From positions 1 through 14,542 of the forward strand of contig CAIWIS010000472.1 in NCBI GenBank assembly GCA_903912795.1: a DNA stretch of 14,542 bases. Direction: 5' to 3'. The translations under genes were made by a program, and so were the position numbers. The notes below the pieces were generated by a model that saw nothing but the letters and a program-made list of their open reading frames with translations, was not told the DNA's origin and made no database searches. This stretch comes from an uncultured Bacteroidales bacterium (GTDB taxonomy: Bacteria > Bacteroidota > Bacteroidia > Bacteroidales > Paludibacteraceae). Of this stretch, positions 1-8,107 are shown piece after piece (position 1 is the first letter of the stretch; the number at the start of each line of letters is the position of its first letter).

Positions 1-23
1 AATTTCAAATAAAAAATTATTCA

Positions 24-2999
24 ATGAAATACTTTACAATAATAATAGCCATTTTGTTATTTGCAAAAACTCAGCATTTGTTAGCCCAAAAAGTATATAC
101 AACTTACTTATGGCATATGGACCAACCGGTTTATTGGGCTGATAAAAGTAAAGATAAACCTGAGTCAAAACAATTTGTTGAAGAGTCAAATAGACTAAAA
201 TTAAATGGAACAAATGTTTATCCTGGAAGCTCAGTTTCGCATCCAACTAATAATTTAGAAGAAATTTTTTCGAAAGCAGATAGAGTTCAAGCGTACCAAT
301 CATCGCCCCGTAATGCAATTAATAGTATAAAGGACATGCCAAATGCGGGAGCCCAATTAAGTATTTCGGGTGGATTACTCGATAATATTCAATCATTGGG
401 ATCTAAAAATCAATGGGGATATTCTGCAAATTGGATGAATAGTTATAAAGAAGCGATAAGTTGGAAAACGTCAGGTAATTTAGCTCGACTTGATGTAGTG
501 AATTTTACTTACGATCATGTCCTGTCACCATTAATCAGCTCACGAGCATTGGTTCGTCAGATTAAAGCATTTCAATATGTTTCAACAAAATATTATGGTT
601 ATAACTCAAAAGGTTATTGGCCAGCCGAAGGTGCTTTCTCTGAACGAATAATTAAATCATTAGTAGAGTGTGGTATTGAATGGTCGGTTATTCCCAATAG
701 CCATTTAGCCCGCACACTTTCGGATTATGTTCACCCTTACAATATAAATGGTAATATTGATGCACCAAATCGTGCCGATATAGTTAAGACACAAGGTGTA
801 AATTGGTTTACTGGTACAATCGATGGTAGGGGCAATACGTTGGCTGCACCTTATTGTTATCAAGTTCATAAAGCTCAGTACATTGAGCCTACAACAGGAG
901 TTTCATATAAAATTAATGTTGTGCCAATGTGTAATTATTTAAGTTATATTGATGGTTATAGTGGTGCCAATACAAGTGATATTTCAGCAAAAATTGAACC
1001 CTATAGCTCATCAATTAATCCAAGCATAGTATTATTAGCACACGATGGTGATAATGCTTGGGGTGGTGGCAGTAGCTATTATAACGAAGCAGTTACTAGT
1101 TTTAGTCATGCAGCCAAAAATGCAGGTTACGAACCAACAACAATTCAACAATTTTTAAATAATCATCCGATATCCGAAAATGATATTGTAAAAGTGGAGG
1201 ATGGAGCATGGGTAAACGCCGAAAGCGATTGGGGACATCCACAGTTTATAAATTGGTTGTGGCCACTTTATTCCAAAACTGATTATCGTTTCAATCCAGA
1301 TGGTTGGAGTGAAGATGCACGTAATTGGGCTGTAGTTACTGCTACTGATAATTATGTTACTATGGCCGAGGATTTGGAAGGTGGAACTCTTCGAAATCAA
1401 TTTATTGCTGAAGGTGGAATTACAGCAACAAATGCTGAAAAAGCGTGGCATTTTTATTTTGGTGGATTAAATTCGGGTTTTATGTATTACGGTAAGGCCG
1501 AAGACATGGAGGTGAAACCATCGATGACAGGAAATATTGCAATTGAATATGCGCAAAAAGTGATAGATTCAAAACCCGGAGTTGACAACACAGCCCCTTC
1601 AGTTTTTATACCTCAACGCTACCCTTATAATCCCGGCGAATTTACATTTGGTCCAACCACAGGTTATAAAAAGGTGGCTACATCTTCTGATTTTCATGTA
1701 TGGACATTTGTATATGATGTAAGCGGATTAACCAAAGTAGAACTTAAATACAGATTAGATAAAGATGGCGATAATCCGCTGAATAACAATGATAATGAAA
1801 CATATAATGGTGGAACGGAAGTTGAAATGTGGCAAAATGTTGAAATGACTCGACGACCAATGGCCGCTGATCCAACTAATGACTCGGAATTAAATTTTTT
1901 TATTCTACCAAAAGCTAAAGCTGACTTGTGCTATGCTGAAATTAAAGGCTTTAAGGATAAACTTATTGATTATTTTGTTGAAGCAACTGATGCAAAGGGA
2001 AATATATTTCGATCGCCCATTCAACATGTGTATGTTGGAAATGGAGATGGACAAAATGGAAATACTGGAACAATTGTAAGTTGGGAACCCAAAGTACCAA
2101 CCAAAGATAGTGTGATAACCATTACTTGTACAAATGCAACTGTGACCTCAAAACTTCATTGGGGAGTAAATGGGATTGGTGGAAGTTGGGAAAAACCGAA
2201 TGCTGTTTATTTACCGTCAGAAACTACTACAACATCTGGTTCATCAGTTGAAACTCCTTTTAAACTTACAAATAATAAATGGCAAGTAGTATTGGGTCCG
2301 TTTAATAATCAAATACAGGCCGTTTCTAAAGTAAATTTTGTTATCAATCATGGAAATAATTCATGGGATAATAATGGCGGCAGTAATTACAATATTTCAA
2401 TTAAAGATGCAATCGTAAATCCTAATACCACACCAATTACAGTTTCATTTAAAAAGCCCGATGATTGGGGTAGTGCCGATGTTTCGATATGGGCTTGGAA
2501 TAGTGATGGTAATATTTTTTCGAACTGGCCTGGAATTGTTATGCAAAACAAAGGAAATGGGTGGTACACATATACTTTTGATACATCTATTTCAACGGCT
2601 AACGTAATTTTCAGCAAAAATGGAAGTCCGCAAACTGTTGATATAGTTGGTGTTACACAATCAAGCTGTTATCAGTCAACTGGTTTAGTCTCAAATAAGT
2701 TAAATGCGATTGCGGTTGATTGCAATCTAACTTCGACAAAAGAGAATGCTGTGATTATGAAAATGATTGCATATCCACAACCTGCCTTGAACAGAGTAAG
2801 AATTGAATTACCGAATATCGATGATTTGAGTCAAAATCATTTACAATTGTTGGATTTAAACGGAAAGATTCTGGTTCAGAATACTTTTGTAGGTTCAAAT
2901 TTCACACTTGAAAGAAATACCATAAATTCAGGAGTTTATTTGTTAAAAGTGGATACCAAAAACGGCAAACAATTCTTCACAAAAGTAAGTTTCAAATAA
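24..2999 (+). CDS. Secreted GH57-type alpha-amylase/glucanase with two starch-binding modules and a T9SS sorting domain
   Basis: Probably cleaves alpha-glucans (starch, glycogen) outside the cell or on its surface. A signal peptide covers about residues 1-22. The catalytic part (about 23-510) shows GH57-like landmarks: WHMDQPVYW near residue 30, YWPAEGAFSE with E202 as candidate nucleophile, and LLAHDGDNAWGG with D341 or D343 as candidate acid/base. An Ig-like segment (about 520-672) follows, then a CBM25-like module (about 683-795, ending NFVINHGNNSWDNNGG) and a CBM26-like module (about 803-890, with WAWNSDG, NWPG and GWYTYTF). The last 75 residues, with PQPALNRVRIELP, LLDLNGK and SGVYLLKV, form a type A type IX secretion sorting domain, so the protein should cross the outer membrane and be anchored or released there. 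The gene converges on ispG with 15 bases between stops. GH57 assignment is by motif only; a related polysaccharide-active TIM-barrel family is possible. Confidence 0.82.
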   Translation: MKYFTIIIAILLFAKTQHLLAQKVYTTYLWHMDQPVYWADKSKDKPESKQFVEESNRLKLNGTNVYPGSSVSHPTNNLEEIFSKADRVQAYQSSPRNAINSIKDMPNAGAQLSISGGLLDNIQSLGSKNQWGYSANWMNSYKEAISWKTSGNLARLDVVNFTYDHVLSPLISSRALVRQIKAFQYVSTKYYGYNSKGYWPAEGAFSERIIKSLVECGIEWSVIPNSHLARTLSDYVHPYNINGNIDAPNRADIVKTQGVNWFTGTIDGRGNTLAAPYCYQVHKAQYIEPTTGVSYKINVVPMCNYLSYIDGYSGANTSDISAKIEPYSSSINPSIVLLAHDGDNAWGGGSSYYNEAVTSFSHAAKNAGYEPTTIQQFLNNHPISENDIVKVEDGAWVNAESDWGHPQFINWLWPLYSKTDYRFNPDGWSEDARNWAVVTATDNYVTMAEDLEGGTLRNQFIAEGGITATNAEKAWHFYFGGLNSGFMYYGKAEDMEVKPSMTGNIAIEYAQKVIDSKPGVDNTAPSVFIPQRYPYNPGEFTFGPTTGYKKVATSSDFHVWTFVYDVSGLTKVELKYRLDKDGDNPLNNNDNETYNGGTEVEMWQNVEMTRRPMAADPTNDSELNFFILPKAKADLCYAEIKGFKDKLIDYFVEATDAKGNIFRSPIQHVYVGNGDGQNGNTGTIVSWEPKVPTKDSVITITCTNATVTSKLHWGVNGIGGSWEKPNAVYLPSETTTTSGSSVETPFKLTNNKWQVVLGPFNNQIQAVSKVNFVINHGNNSWDNNGGSNYNISIKDAIVNPNTTPITVSFKKPDDWGSADVSIWAWNSDGNIFSNWPGIVMQNKGNGWYTYTFDTSISTANVIFSKNGSPQTVDIVGVTQSSCYQSTGLVSNKLNAIAVDCNLTSTKENAVIMKMIAYPQPALNRVRIELPNIDDLSQNHLQLLDLNGKILVQNTFVGSNFTLERNTINSGVYLLKVDTKNGKQFFTKVSFK

Positions 3000-3014
3000 C
3001 TTATTCACAAGTTT

Positions 3015-4799
3015 TTAATCGTGCCAATCGCCGTTAACTTTAATCAAATCAATAAGTTTTTCAACTGCTTCCTCTTCGGGGATACTACGTTCAATGCATT
3101 CTTTCTTTTTGTAAAGACTTACTTTTCCACGTCCGGCACCAACATAACCATAGTCGGCATCGGCCATTTCGCCCGGTCCGTTTACAATACAGCCCATAAT
3201 GCCAATTTTAAGGCCTTTGAGGTGCGATGTACGGTCTTTAATGCGTGCAATTACTGTTTGTAAGTTAAACATGGTACGACCGCAACTTGGGCACGATACG
3301 TATTCGGTTTTGGTAACACGTACACGCGAAGCTTGTAGAATACCAAAAGCCACTGATGTGATTTGCTCTACAGTAATTTCGCCTTTATTTTGAATGAAAA
3401 TGCCATCGCCATACCCATCAATAAATAAAGCACCAAAATCGGATGCTGCTTTTATTTGTAAATCTTCCAATTTTGTTTCGCGATAGGTTTTACACAATAT
3501 AACTGGTGTTTTACAATCAGTTGCAATTAATGCTTGAAAAAATGCACGCATTTCCGATACACTATTAATGTAACATGCATCCAGTAAAATTATTATGTTT
3601 AAATTCGATTTTAAAACGCTAATTATTTCATCGTTTAATTCTGAGTAACATAGTTTTAAAAATCGTATCGAAGCGTTATCGGCCAACAATTCAGTTAGTT
3701 GGGTTGCATTATAGACTGTAAATTCATCGCCACTTGTACTTTTAACTTTGTTGTCAATAAGCAAAAAATCGGGTACGGTTACAAATCCTCCATCGGCATG
3801 CGAAACTACTACAGGTACATTTTCGCCACCAATTTTACCAACTGTATGACTTTGCCTGCGTGTGTATTCGTATTTGATAATGGCTTCGTTATATTTTGTA
3901 TTAATTTCGGGAGCTAAGTTGCGGGCTTCGGAGTATTCTACTAATAGTTTTGCAACCGGAATTTCGGCTTCCGGCTCTTCGCTCAACGAAACACGAATGG
4001 TATCGCCAATACCATCCAAAAGCAATGTACCAATGCCTACAGCCGATTTTATGCGTCCGTCTTCGCCATCGCCGGCTTCGGTTACACCCAAGTGTAGCGG
4101 AAAGTGAAAATCATTTTTCTCCATTTCCAATACCAACAGTCGCACAGTATGCACCATCATTACTGTGTTGGAAGTTTTCATTGATATTACTACATTATTG
4201 AAATTTTGCTCGCGACAAATTTCTAAAAACTCCATACACGAAGCCACCATGCCTTGAGGCGTATCGCCATAACGGTTCATCATGCGCTCGCTCAACGAAC
4301 CATGGTTTACACCAATACGAATGGCAGTATGATTTGCTTTGCAAATTTCGAGAAAAGGAATAAAACGGTCGCGTATTTTTTGATATTCGCGTTCAAATTC
4401 TTCGTCGGTATAGTCCGAGTTATCACCAATTTTAACACTGCCCACATAGTTTCCAGGATTGATGCGCACTTTTTCCACATTGCGAGCTGCTACATCGGCT
4501 GCATTAGCATTAAAATGTATATCGGCCACTAAAGGAGTCGAAAAACCTTTTTCACGAATTCCATCGTGTATAAGTTTGGCACTTTCGGCTTCGCGAATAC
4601 CTTGTGTGGTATAACGAACCAAATCGGCGCCTGCTTGAATAATTCGAATGCCTTGATCTACTGATCCTTGTATGTCGTTTGTGTCGGTGTTAGCCATCGA
4701 TTGTACACGCACTGGATTATTTCCACCTAATAAAAGTTGTCCAATTTTTACTTCGCTACTTGTACGACGGTTGTATTTGAAAGGATTTATGTCCCACAT
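3015..4799 (-). CDS. ispG: (E)-4-hydroxy-3-methylbut-2-enyl-diphosphate synthase, long three-domain form
   Basis: Cytosolic iron-sulfur enzyme of the MEP isoprenoid pathway. It reductively converts methylerythritol cyclodiphosphate to HMBPP. The N-terminal TIM barrel (about 10-285) carries NPVRVQSMANTDT, VADIHFNA, RIGVNHGSLS and LGVTEAGDGEDGRIKSA. The C-terminal reductase-like domain holds the 4Fe-4S ligands C503 and C506 (SCPSCGRT) and C537, with E544 in GCIVNGPGEMADADYG, spaced as in the E. coli enzyme. At 594 residues it is much longer than the roughly 370-residue E. coli form. The extra stretch (about 290-495) is the insertion domain known in plant, chlamydial and Bacteroidota IspG. The start MWDINPFKYNRR is preceded by an AT-rich leader with no clear Shine-Dalgarno sequence, normal for the phylum. 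It is the last gene of a minus-strand group after queG (164-base gap); no promoter of its own was recognised. Confidence 0.97.
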   Translation of the reverse strand: MWDINPFKYNRRTSSEVKIGQLLLGGNNPVRVQSMANTDTNDIQGSVDQGIRIIQAGADLVRYTTQGIREAESAKLIHDGIREKGFSTPLVADIHFNANAADVAARNVEKVRINPGNYVGSVKIGDNSDYTDEEFEREYQKIRDRFIPFLEICKANHTAIRIGVNHGSLSERMMNRYGDTPQGMVASCMEFLEICREQNFNNVVISMKTSNTVMMVHTVRLLVLEMEKNDFHFPLHLGVTEAGDGEDGRIKSAVGIGTLLLDGIGDTIRVSLSEEPEAEIPVAKLLVEYSEARNLAPEINTKYNEAIIKYEYTRRQSHTVGKIGGENVPVVVSHADGGFVTVPDFLLIDNKVKSTSGDEFTVYNATQLTELLADNASIRFLKLCYSELNDEIISVLKSNLNIIILLDACYINSVSEMRAFFQALIATDCKTPVILCKTYRETKLEDLQIKAASDFGALFIDGYGDGIFIQNKGEITVEQITSVAFGILQASRVRVTKTEYVSCPSCGRTMFNLQTVIARIKDRTSHLKGLKIGIMGCIVNGPGEMADADYGYVGAGRGKVSLYKKKECIERSIPEEEAVEKLIDLIKVNGDWHD

Positions 4800-4808
4800 G
4801 TTTTTTTA

Positions 4809-4844
4809 GTTTATAAAGTTTATAAAGTTTCTTGGTGAGCCAAG
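4809..4844 (-). repeat. Short tandem repeat and small hairpin in the ispG leader
   Basis: A 9-bp unit GTTTATAAA occurs twice in tandem and is followed by GTTT (4809-4830). Next to it, CTTGG/CCAAG arms with a TGAG loop (4831-4844) form a 5-bp hairpin. Both lie within 50 bases upstream of the ispG start and would be in its mRNA leader. No function is claimed. Confidence 0.4.
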
Positions 4845-4941
4845 CGGTAATGTGAATAAGGTTTTTAAAGTTCAATATCTAAACAGTATGCAATCAATAA
4901 AGTTAATTTAAAACCTCATTTTTAATATATTTTCAATATTT

Positions 4942-4975
4942 ATCATTCACTATTCATCATTAATCATTCACTCAT
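4942..4975. repeat. Degenerate TCATTCAC/TTCATCAT repeat tract overlapping the queG stop
   Basis: The direct repeat ATCATTCACT occurs twice (starting 4942 and 4963) with TATTCATCAT between. On the minus strand the tract reads as a run of GAATGAT/TAATGAT words. The queG stop codon and its last three codons lie inside it, so the end of the protein appears to be formed from repeat sequence. Similar low-complexity tracts are common between Bacteroidota genes. Confidence 0.5.
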
Positions 4976-5887
4976 GAATCCAATATTTTCTTTTATTTTA
5001 TTGTATCCTGCTCTTTTTATGGCCGATTTTTTAAAGATTGAATTAAATTCGTCGTTGCTTAACGCTTGCCAATGAGCTTTTTGAAACGTATATATCTCTG
5101 AAACTGGCTTTAATTTTAAATTATTGTTTGCTTTCGCCCATTTAATGTTCCAGGGGCAGGCTTCGGCACAAATATCGCAACCCAGAGCACAATTACTAAG
5201 TTTTGATTGAATATCATCTGCAACTGATTTTTTATTTTCGATAGTTTGATACGAAATACAGCGTCGAGCATCCAAACTTTTTCCATTCAGTGCATTTGTT
5301 GGACAAGCATCTATGCAGCGAGTACAAGTACCACAGCGGTCGGGTAGGGGTGTGTCATATTCCATTTCGGCATTGAGCATTAATACGCCAATAAAGCAAT
5401 ACGAACCTATGCCAGGAGCAATAAGTTGTGTGTGTTTACCAAGCCAACCAAGTCCAGCACGTTGTGCCCAGCGGCGTTCGAGTACTGGAGCTGAGTCAAC
5501 AAAACTATGCTGTGCTTCTTTATTTACAATGTTTTCGCCGTAATTTGAAATAATGCAAGTTTCGAGTTCGGCCAGCATTTGTTTTATCACTACATGATAA
5601 TCAACTTCCGAATGTGCATATCGAGCTATGCGAGGTGCATTGCTAGGTTGAGTTTTTTCGGGAAAATAATTAAGTAGCACTACCACAACCGATTTTGTGC
5701 CCGGAACAAGTACTTGTGGGTTGGTTCGTTTTTCGAAATTTCGCTCCAAGTAATGCATGTCAGCATGATTGCCTTCGGATAGCCAATGTTTCAGAAATGC
5801 AGCATCATCTTCCAAAAAACAAGCTTCGGCAATGCCACAAGCATCGAAACCAAGCTCTTTTGCCTTTTGTTTGATGAAATTTCTCAT
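4964..5887 (-). CDS. queG: Epoxyqueuosine reductase (cobalamin-dependent, two 4Fe-4S clusters)
   Basis: Cytosolic enzyme that reduces epoxyqueuosine to queuosine in the wobble position of GUN-anticodon tRNAs, the last step of queuosine synthesis. The N-terminal cobalamin-binding part contains LGFDACGIA, PGTKSVVVVLLNYFP and IARYAHSEVDYH. The SFVDSAPVLERRWAQRAGLGWLGKH region is a family signature, with D131 matching the catalytic acid. Two ferredoxin-like motifs follow: CGTCTRCIDAC (C185, C188, C191, C195) and CALGCDICAEAC (C233, C237, C240, C244). The length of 307 residues fits the shorter form without the C-terminal HEAT repeats seen in some homologues. The start at 5887 gives the expected MRNFIKQKAKELGFD opening. 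It lies between the DUF4369 lipoprotein gene and ispG, all on the minus strand. The last residues (MSE) are encoded by a repeat tract, so the exact C-terminus is probably unimportant. Confidence 0.96.
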   Translation of the reverse strand: MRNFIKQKAKELGFDACGIAEACFLEDDAAFLKHWLSEGNHADMHYLERNFEKRTNPQVLVPGTKSVVVVLLNYFPEKTQPSNAPRIARYAHSEVDYHVVIKQMLAELETCIISNYGENIVNKEAQHSFVDSAPVLERRWAQRAGLGWLGKHTQLIAPGIGSYCFIGVLMLNAEMEYDTPLPDRCGTCTRCIDACPTNALNGKSLDARRCISYQTIENKKSVADDIQSKLSNCALGCDICAEACPWNIKWAKANNNLKLKPVSEIYTFQKAHWQALSNDEFNSIFKKSAIKRAGYNKIKENIGFMSE

Positions 5888-5963
5888 TTTTGAGTTTTTT
5901 GGTTTGTCATGAAAATATTTTCACTTCCCACAAACGGGATCTTCGTTTCACTTTTATTGGAAT

Positions 5964-6003
5964 ATCACCACATCACCACATCACCACATCATCTCATCAC
6001 CAC
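5964..6003. repeat. Five tandem 8-bp units, consensus ATCACCAC
   Basis: Units start at 5964, 5972, 5980, 5988 and 5996. Four are exact and the fourth reads ATCATCTC. The array ends one base before the stop codon of the minus-strand lipoprotein gene (6005-6007) and lies between it and queG. The unit is not a multiple of three and the array is not coding. It is a candidate slippage-prone simple repeat. Confidence 0.85.
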
Positions 6004-6004
6004 A

Positions 6005-7144
6005 TTAAAGTAATTTAGCAATCGCCCCTTCAAGTGATTTAAAATCATTTGCTCGGCTTACAATCACTCCTTTTCTATCCATTAAAAATAAAGTTGGTAT
6101 GGATTGAATATTATAAGATGAAATATAAGATGTATTTGGTCCTTGTTCATCGCGTACACAAACCCAAGGTATGTTAGCTACAGATTCCTGCCACAAAATT
6201 TTACTGCGGTCGAGCGAAATTTGATAAATTTCGAAACCACGACTATTAAATTTGTTATAGAGGTCGCGCAATTCAAAAGTATATTGCACATTGTTTTCCA
6301 TTTCGTAGGCCGAAAAATCGATTAAAACAACTTTTCCTTCTAATTCGGACAATTTTCGAACCTTTGCATTTTTATCGTTCAACACAATATCAATGTATCC
6401 TGTTGAGGAATTTTCTACAATGCTACGCCACGCTGCATCATTTTGTTCCTTACGTTCGGTTTTAATGGCATCCATTACCAGGGCATATAGGTTTTTCGAA
6501 CGGATATACTCAGGCATAAAAGCGTTGTACGAAGTAGCTACAGCTGCACAAAAAGGCTTGTCGGACTTAACGTAAGGCGAAAACAAATAGGAATTATTAA
6601 TTTTTTGATAGATAGCAAAATAGGCTGCCGACGAACGTGGATTTTGCAAAATAAGTTTGCGAGCCATAGCTTTGTGCGCCTCTATATCTGCTTCAATTTC
6701 GGTTAGTTTGGCATTGCGTGCTTCGGCATTCAATTCGCTCGAAATGGTATTCACTTTAGCCTGAATGGCCGATAATGAACTTTTAAGCTTGAGTATGTCG
6801 TTGTTGGTTTGTGATCCTTGAATATTGTAGCCAGTCGAAAAATTATTGTAATTGGCTTTTATGCTGATTTCTTCGCAGGAATCTACTGCAAAATCAATTG
6901 TTTTACTGCCTATACGCAAACGGTAAAAATCGGGATATTCCGGACGAGGAGCTTTGAAACTAAAACTGCCATCACTTTTCAGTTTTACCGAATCAATAAC
7001 CGTGGTTTCGAGCAAGCCGTTTTGTTCCAAAATAATTACTTCGTTATTTGAATTGTCGACAACACCTTCCACTTTAAACTTAGTTGACTGATTACACGAA
7101 AAAAGTAAAACAATTGTGGAAAGTAATAATATATTTTTTCTCAT
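6005..7144 (-). CDS. DUF4369/thioredoxin-fold lipoprotein lacking the CxxC active site
   Basis: A probable lipoprotein, with a signal peptide and lipobox LLFSC (lipidated C17), facing the periplasm or anchored in a membrane. Residues about 21-115 match the DUF4369 beta-rich N-terminal domain typical of Bacteroidota TlpA-like proteins (FKVEGVVDNSNNEVIILEQ, DSVKLKSDGSFSF). A helical linker follows (about 116-245). Residues about 250-379 form a thioredoxin fold: GKVVLIDFSA, then the strand GFEIYQISLD, and the cis-proline loop SIPTLFLMD with P350. Where thioredoxins have WCxxC, this protein reads SAYEMENNVQY, so the redox cysteines are absent and a thiol-disulfide role is unlikely; binding or scaffolding is more plausible. 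It is first in the minus-strand group and has a consensus promoter 28 bases upstream. The function is unknown. Confidence 0.85.
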   Translation of the reverse strand: MRKNILLLSTIVLLFSCNQSTKFKVEGVVDNSNNEVIILEQNGLLETTVIDSVKLKSDGSFSFKAPRPEYPDFYRLRIGSKTIDFAVDSCEEISIKANYNNFSTGYNIQGSQTNNDILKLKSSLSAIQAKVNTISSELNAEARNAKLTEIEADIEAHKAMARKLILQNPRSSAAYFAIYQKINNSYLFSPYVKSDKPFCAAVATSYNAFMPEYIRSKNLYALVMDAIKTERKEQNDAAWRSIVENSSTGYIDIVLNDKNAKVRKLSELEGKVVLIDFSAYEMENNVQYTFELRDLYNKFNSRGFEIYQISLDRSKILWQESVANIPWVCVRDEQGPNTSYISSYNIQSIPTLFLMDRKGVIVSRANDFKSLEGAIAKLL

Positions 7145-7171
7145 AAATAAATAGAATAATAGAGTTTATTG

Positions 7172-7201
7172 CAAAAGTACAGTAAAATCCTAAATGAACA
7201 A
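7172..7201 (-). promoter_or_regulatory. Bacteroidota-type promoter for the DUF4369 lipoprotein gene
   Basis: On the minus strand a TTG -33 element (7201-7199) is followed by exactly 19 bases and then TACTTTTG (7179-7172), a full match to the TAnnTTTG -7 box. The predicted start of transcription is about 20 bases upstream of the gene's ATG, giving a short leader. It could also drive queG and ispG. Confidence 0.8.
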
Positions 7202-7356
7202 ATACAAATAATTTTCATATTTTTTCGAATGGTTAAATCCAAAGTACATATTTATTGCGTCTAATTAAAAAAATATCGATAATCGATGTAATATTATCTT
7301 TATTTAATCGTCGTATTAATAAAAACAAATTATCACCCTTTAAAAAATTAAATTTT

Positions 7357-7992
7357 ATGAAAACAACAATCGTAGCACTAATCATGTGCATGGCAGTTTC
7401 AATGCAGCTTTTAGCTGGAAATGACATCGTTGTTAACCACCACAACAAAACAGTAACACTGGTAGCCAATTTTATTTCGCCAGCACCTATTGAAAAATCG
7501 CTTACAAAAGCGGCTGAATTATGGAATTCCAGAAGTGGAAAAAACACTTGTGAAATGCTTGTGAATGGAAAAAAGGAGAGTTACACTATTCATTTTAAGT
7601 TAGTTGTTAATCAAAATCCATTGAGCGACACGGCTGTAAATGTGGTAACGGTAATTCCTGATTCGCATCCATTTTTTTATGCAAAAACTACTGTGGATGC
7701 CAATGGTAATGAACAAACCGACAGGGCAGTAAGTGTGTCGGATGGTAAAGTGATAGGAGTGAGTTCATTATACAAAAACAACAAGTATGTGTTGGCACAC
7801 GAAATGGGACATAATATTGGATTATGCCATAATGCAGGTCGTAAATGTTGTTATGTAAGCAATGAGGACTTGGCAATATTCAACTTGTCGAAATCGGTTT
7901 CGGATTTAGCCGACGCTTCGATTAAAAGCAAAACAACACGAAAAATGATTGAATTAGGTACAGCTGATGGAAGTTATGTTGCTTCAAATTAA
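7357..7992 (+). CDS. Small exported metzincin-like zinc metallopeptidase
   Basis: A 211-residue protein. The reading frame is open further upstream (to a TTG at 7255), but the ATG at 7357 is chosen because it gives a good signal peptide (MKTTIVALIMCMAVSMQLLA, cut near residue 20) and the upstream part is lysine/asparagine-rich and not signal-like. The mature part has one clear motif, HEMGHNIGLCH at H148-H158, an exact HExxHxxGxxH zinc site with E149 as catalytic base. Metzincins normally have a methionine turn shortly after this. Here the following residues are NAGRKCCYVSNED with no Met until RKM near residue 197, so the domain is atypical or the Met-turn is displaced. Paired cysteines (C164, C165) and C65 might form disulfides. 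There is no type IX sorting domain. The substrate is unknown. It lies 115 bases before an M64 peptidase gene on the same strand. Confidence 0.8.
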   Translation: MKTTIVALIMCMAVSMQLLAGNDIVVNHHNKTVTLVANFISPAPIEKSLTKAAELWNSRSGKNTCEMLVNGKKESYTIHFKLVVNQNPLSDTAVNVVTVIPDSHPFFYAKTTVDANGNEQTDRAVSVSDGKVIGVSSLYKNNKYVLAHEMGHNIGLCHNAGRKCCYVSNEDLAIFNLSKSVSDLADASIKSKTTRKMIELGTADGSYVASN

Positions 7993-8107
7993 TATAAAAA
8001 CTTAGAAAAGAGAGTTTTTTCTGCGTGAGCAGCAAAAATGCTGATAATTGGGCGTTAGTTTTCAAATATTTTCATTTAATTTGCGCTAAATTAAATTTAT
8101 AAAGCCC

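Noticed and set aside
3021..4532. Several plus-strand frames of 60-90 codons opposite ispG
   Set aside because: All are antisense shadows of a clearly conserved gene with no start signals or domains.
7255..7302. Promoter for the small peptidase (TTG 7255 and TATCTTTA 7295)
   Set aside because: The spacing of 37 bases is far from 19-20 and the -7 box is imperfect.
7255..7356. Upstream extension of the small peptidase from TTG 7255
   Set aside because: The extension is Lys/Asn/Ile-rich with no signal character, whereas ATG 7357 begins a clean signal peptide.
8048..8083. Promoter for the M64 gene (TTG 8048 and TTAATTTG 8076)
   Set aside because: The -7 box has a mismatch at its first A and the spacing is 25 bases, so support is too weak to list.
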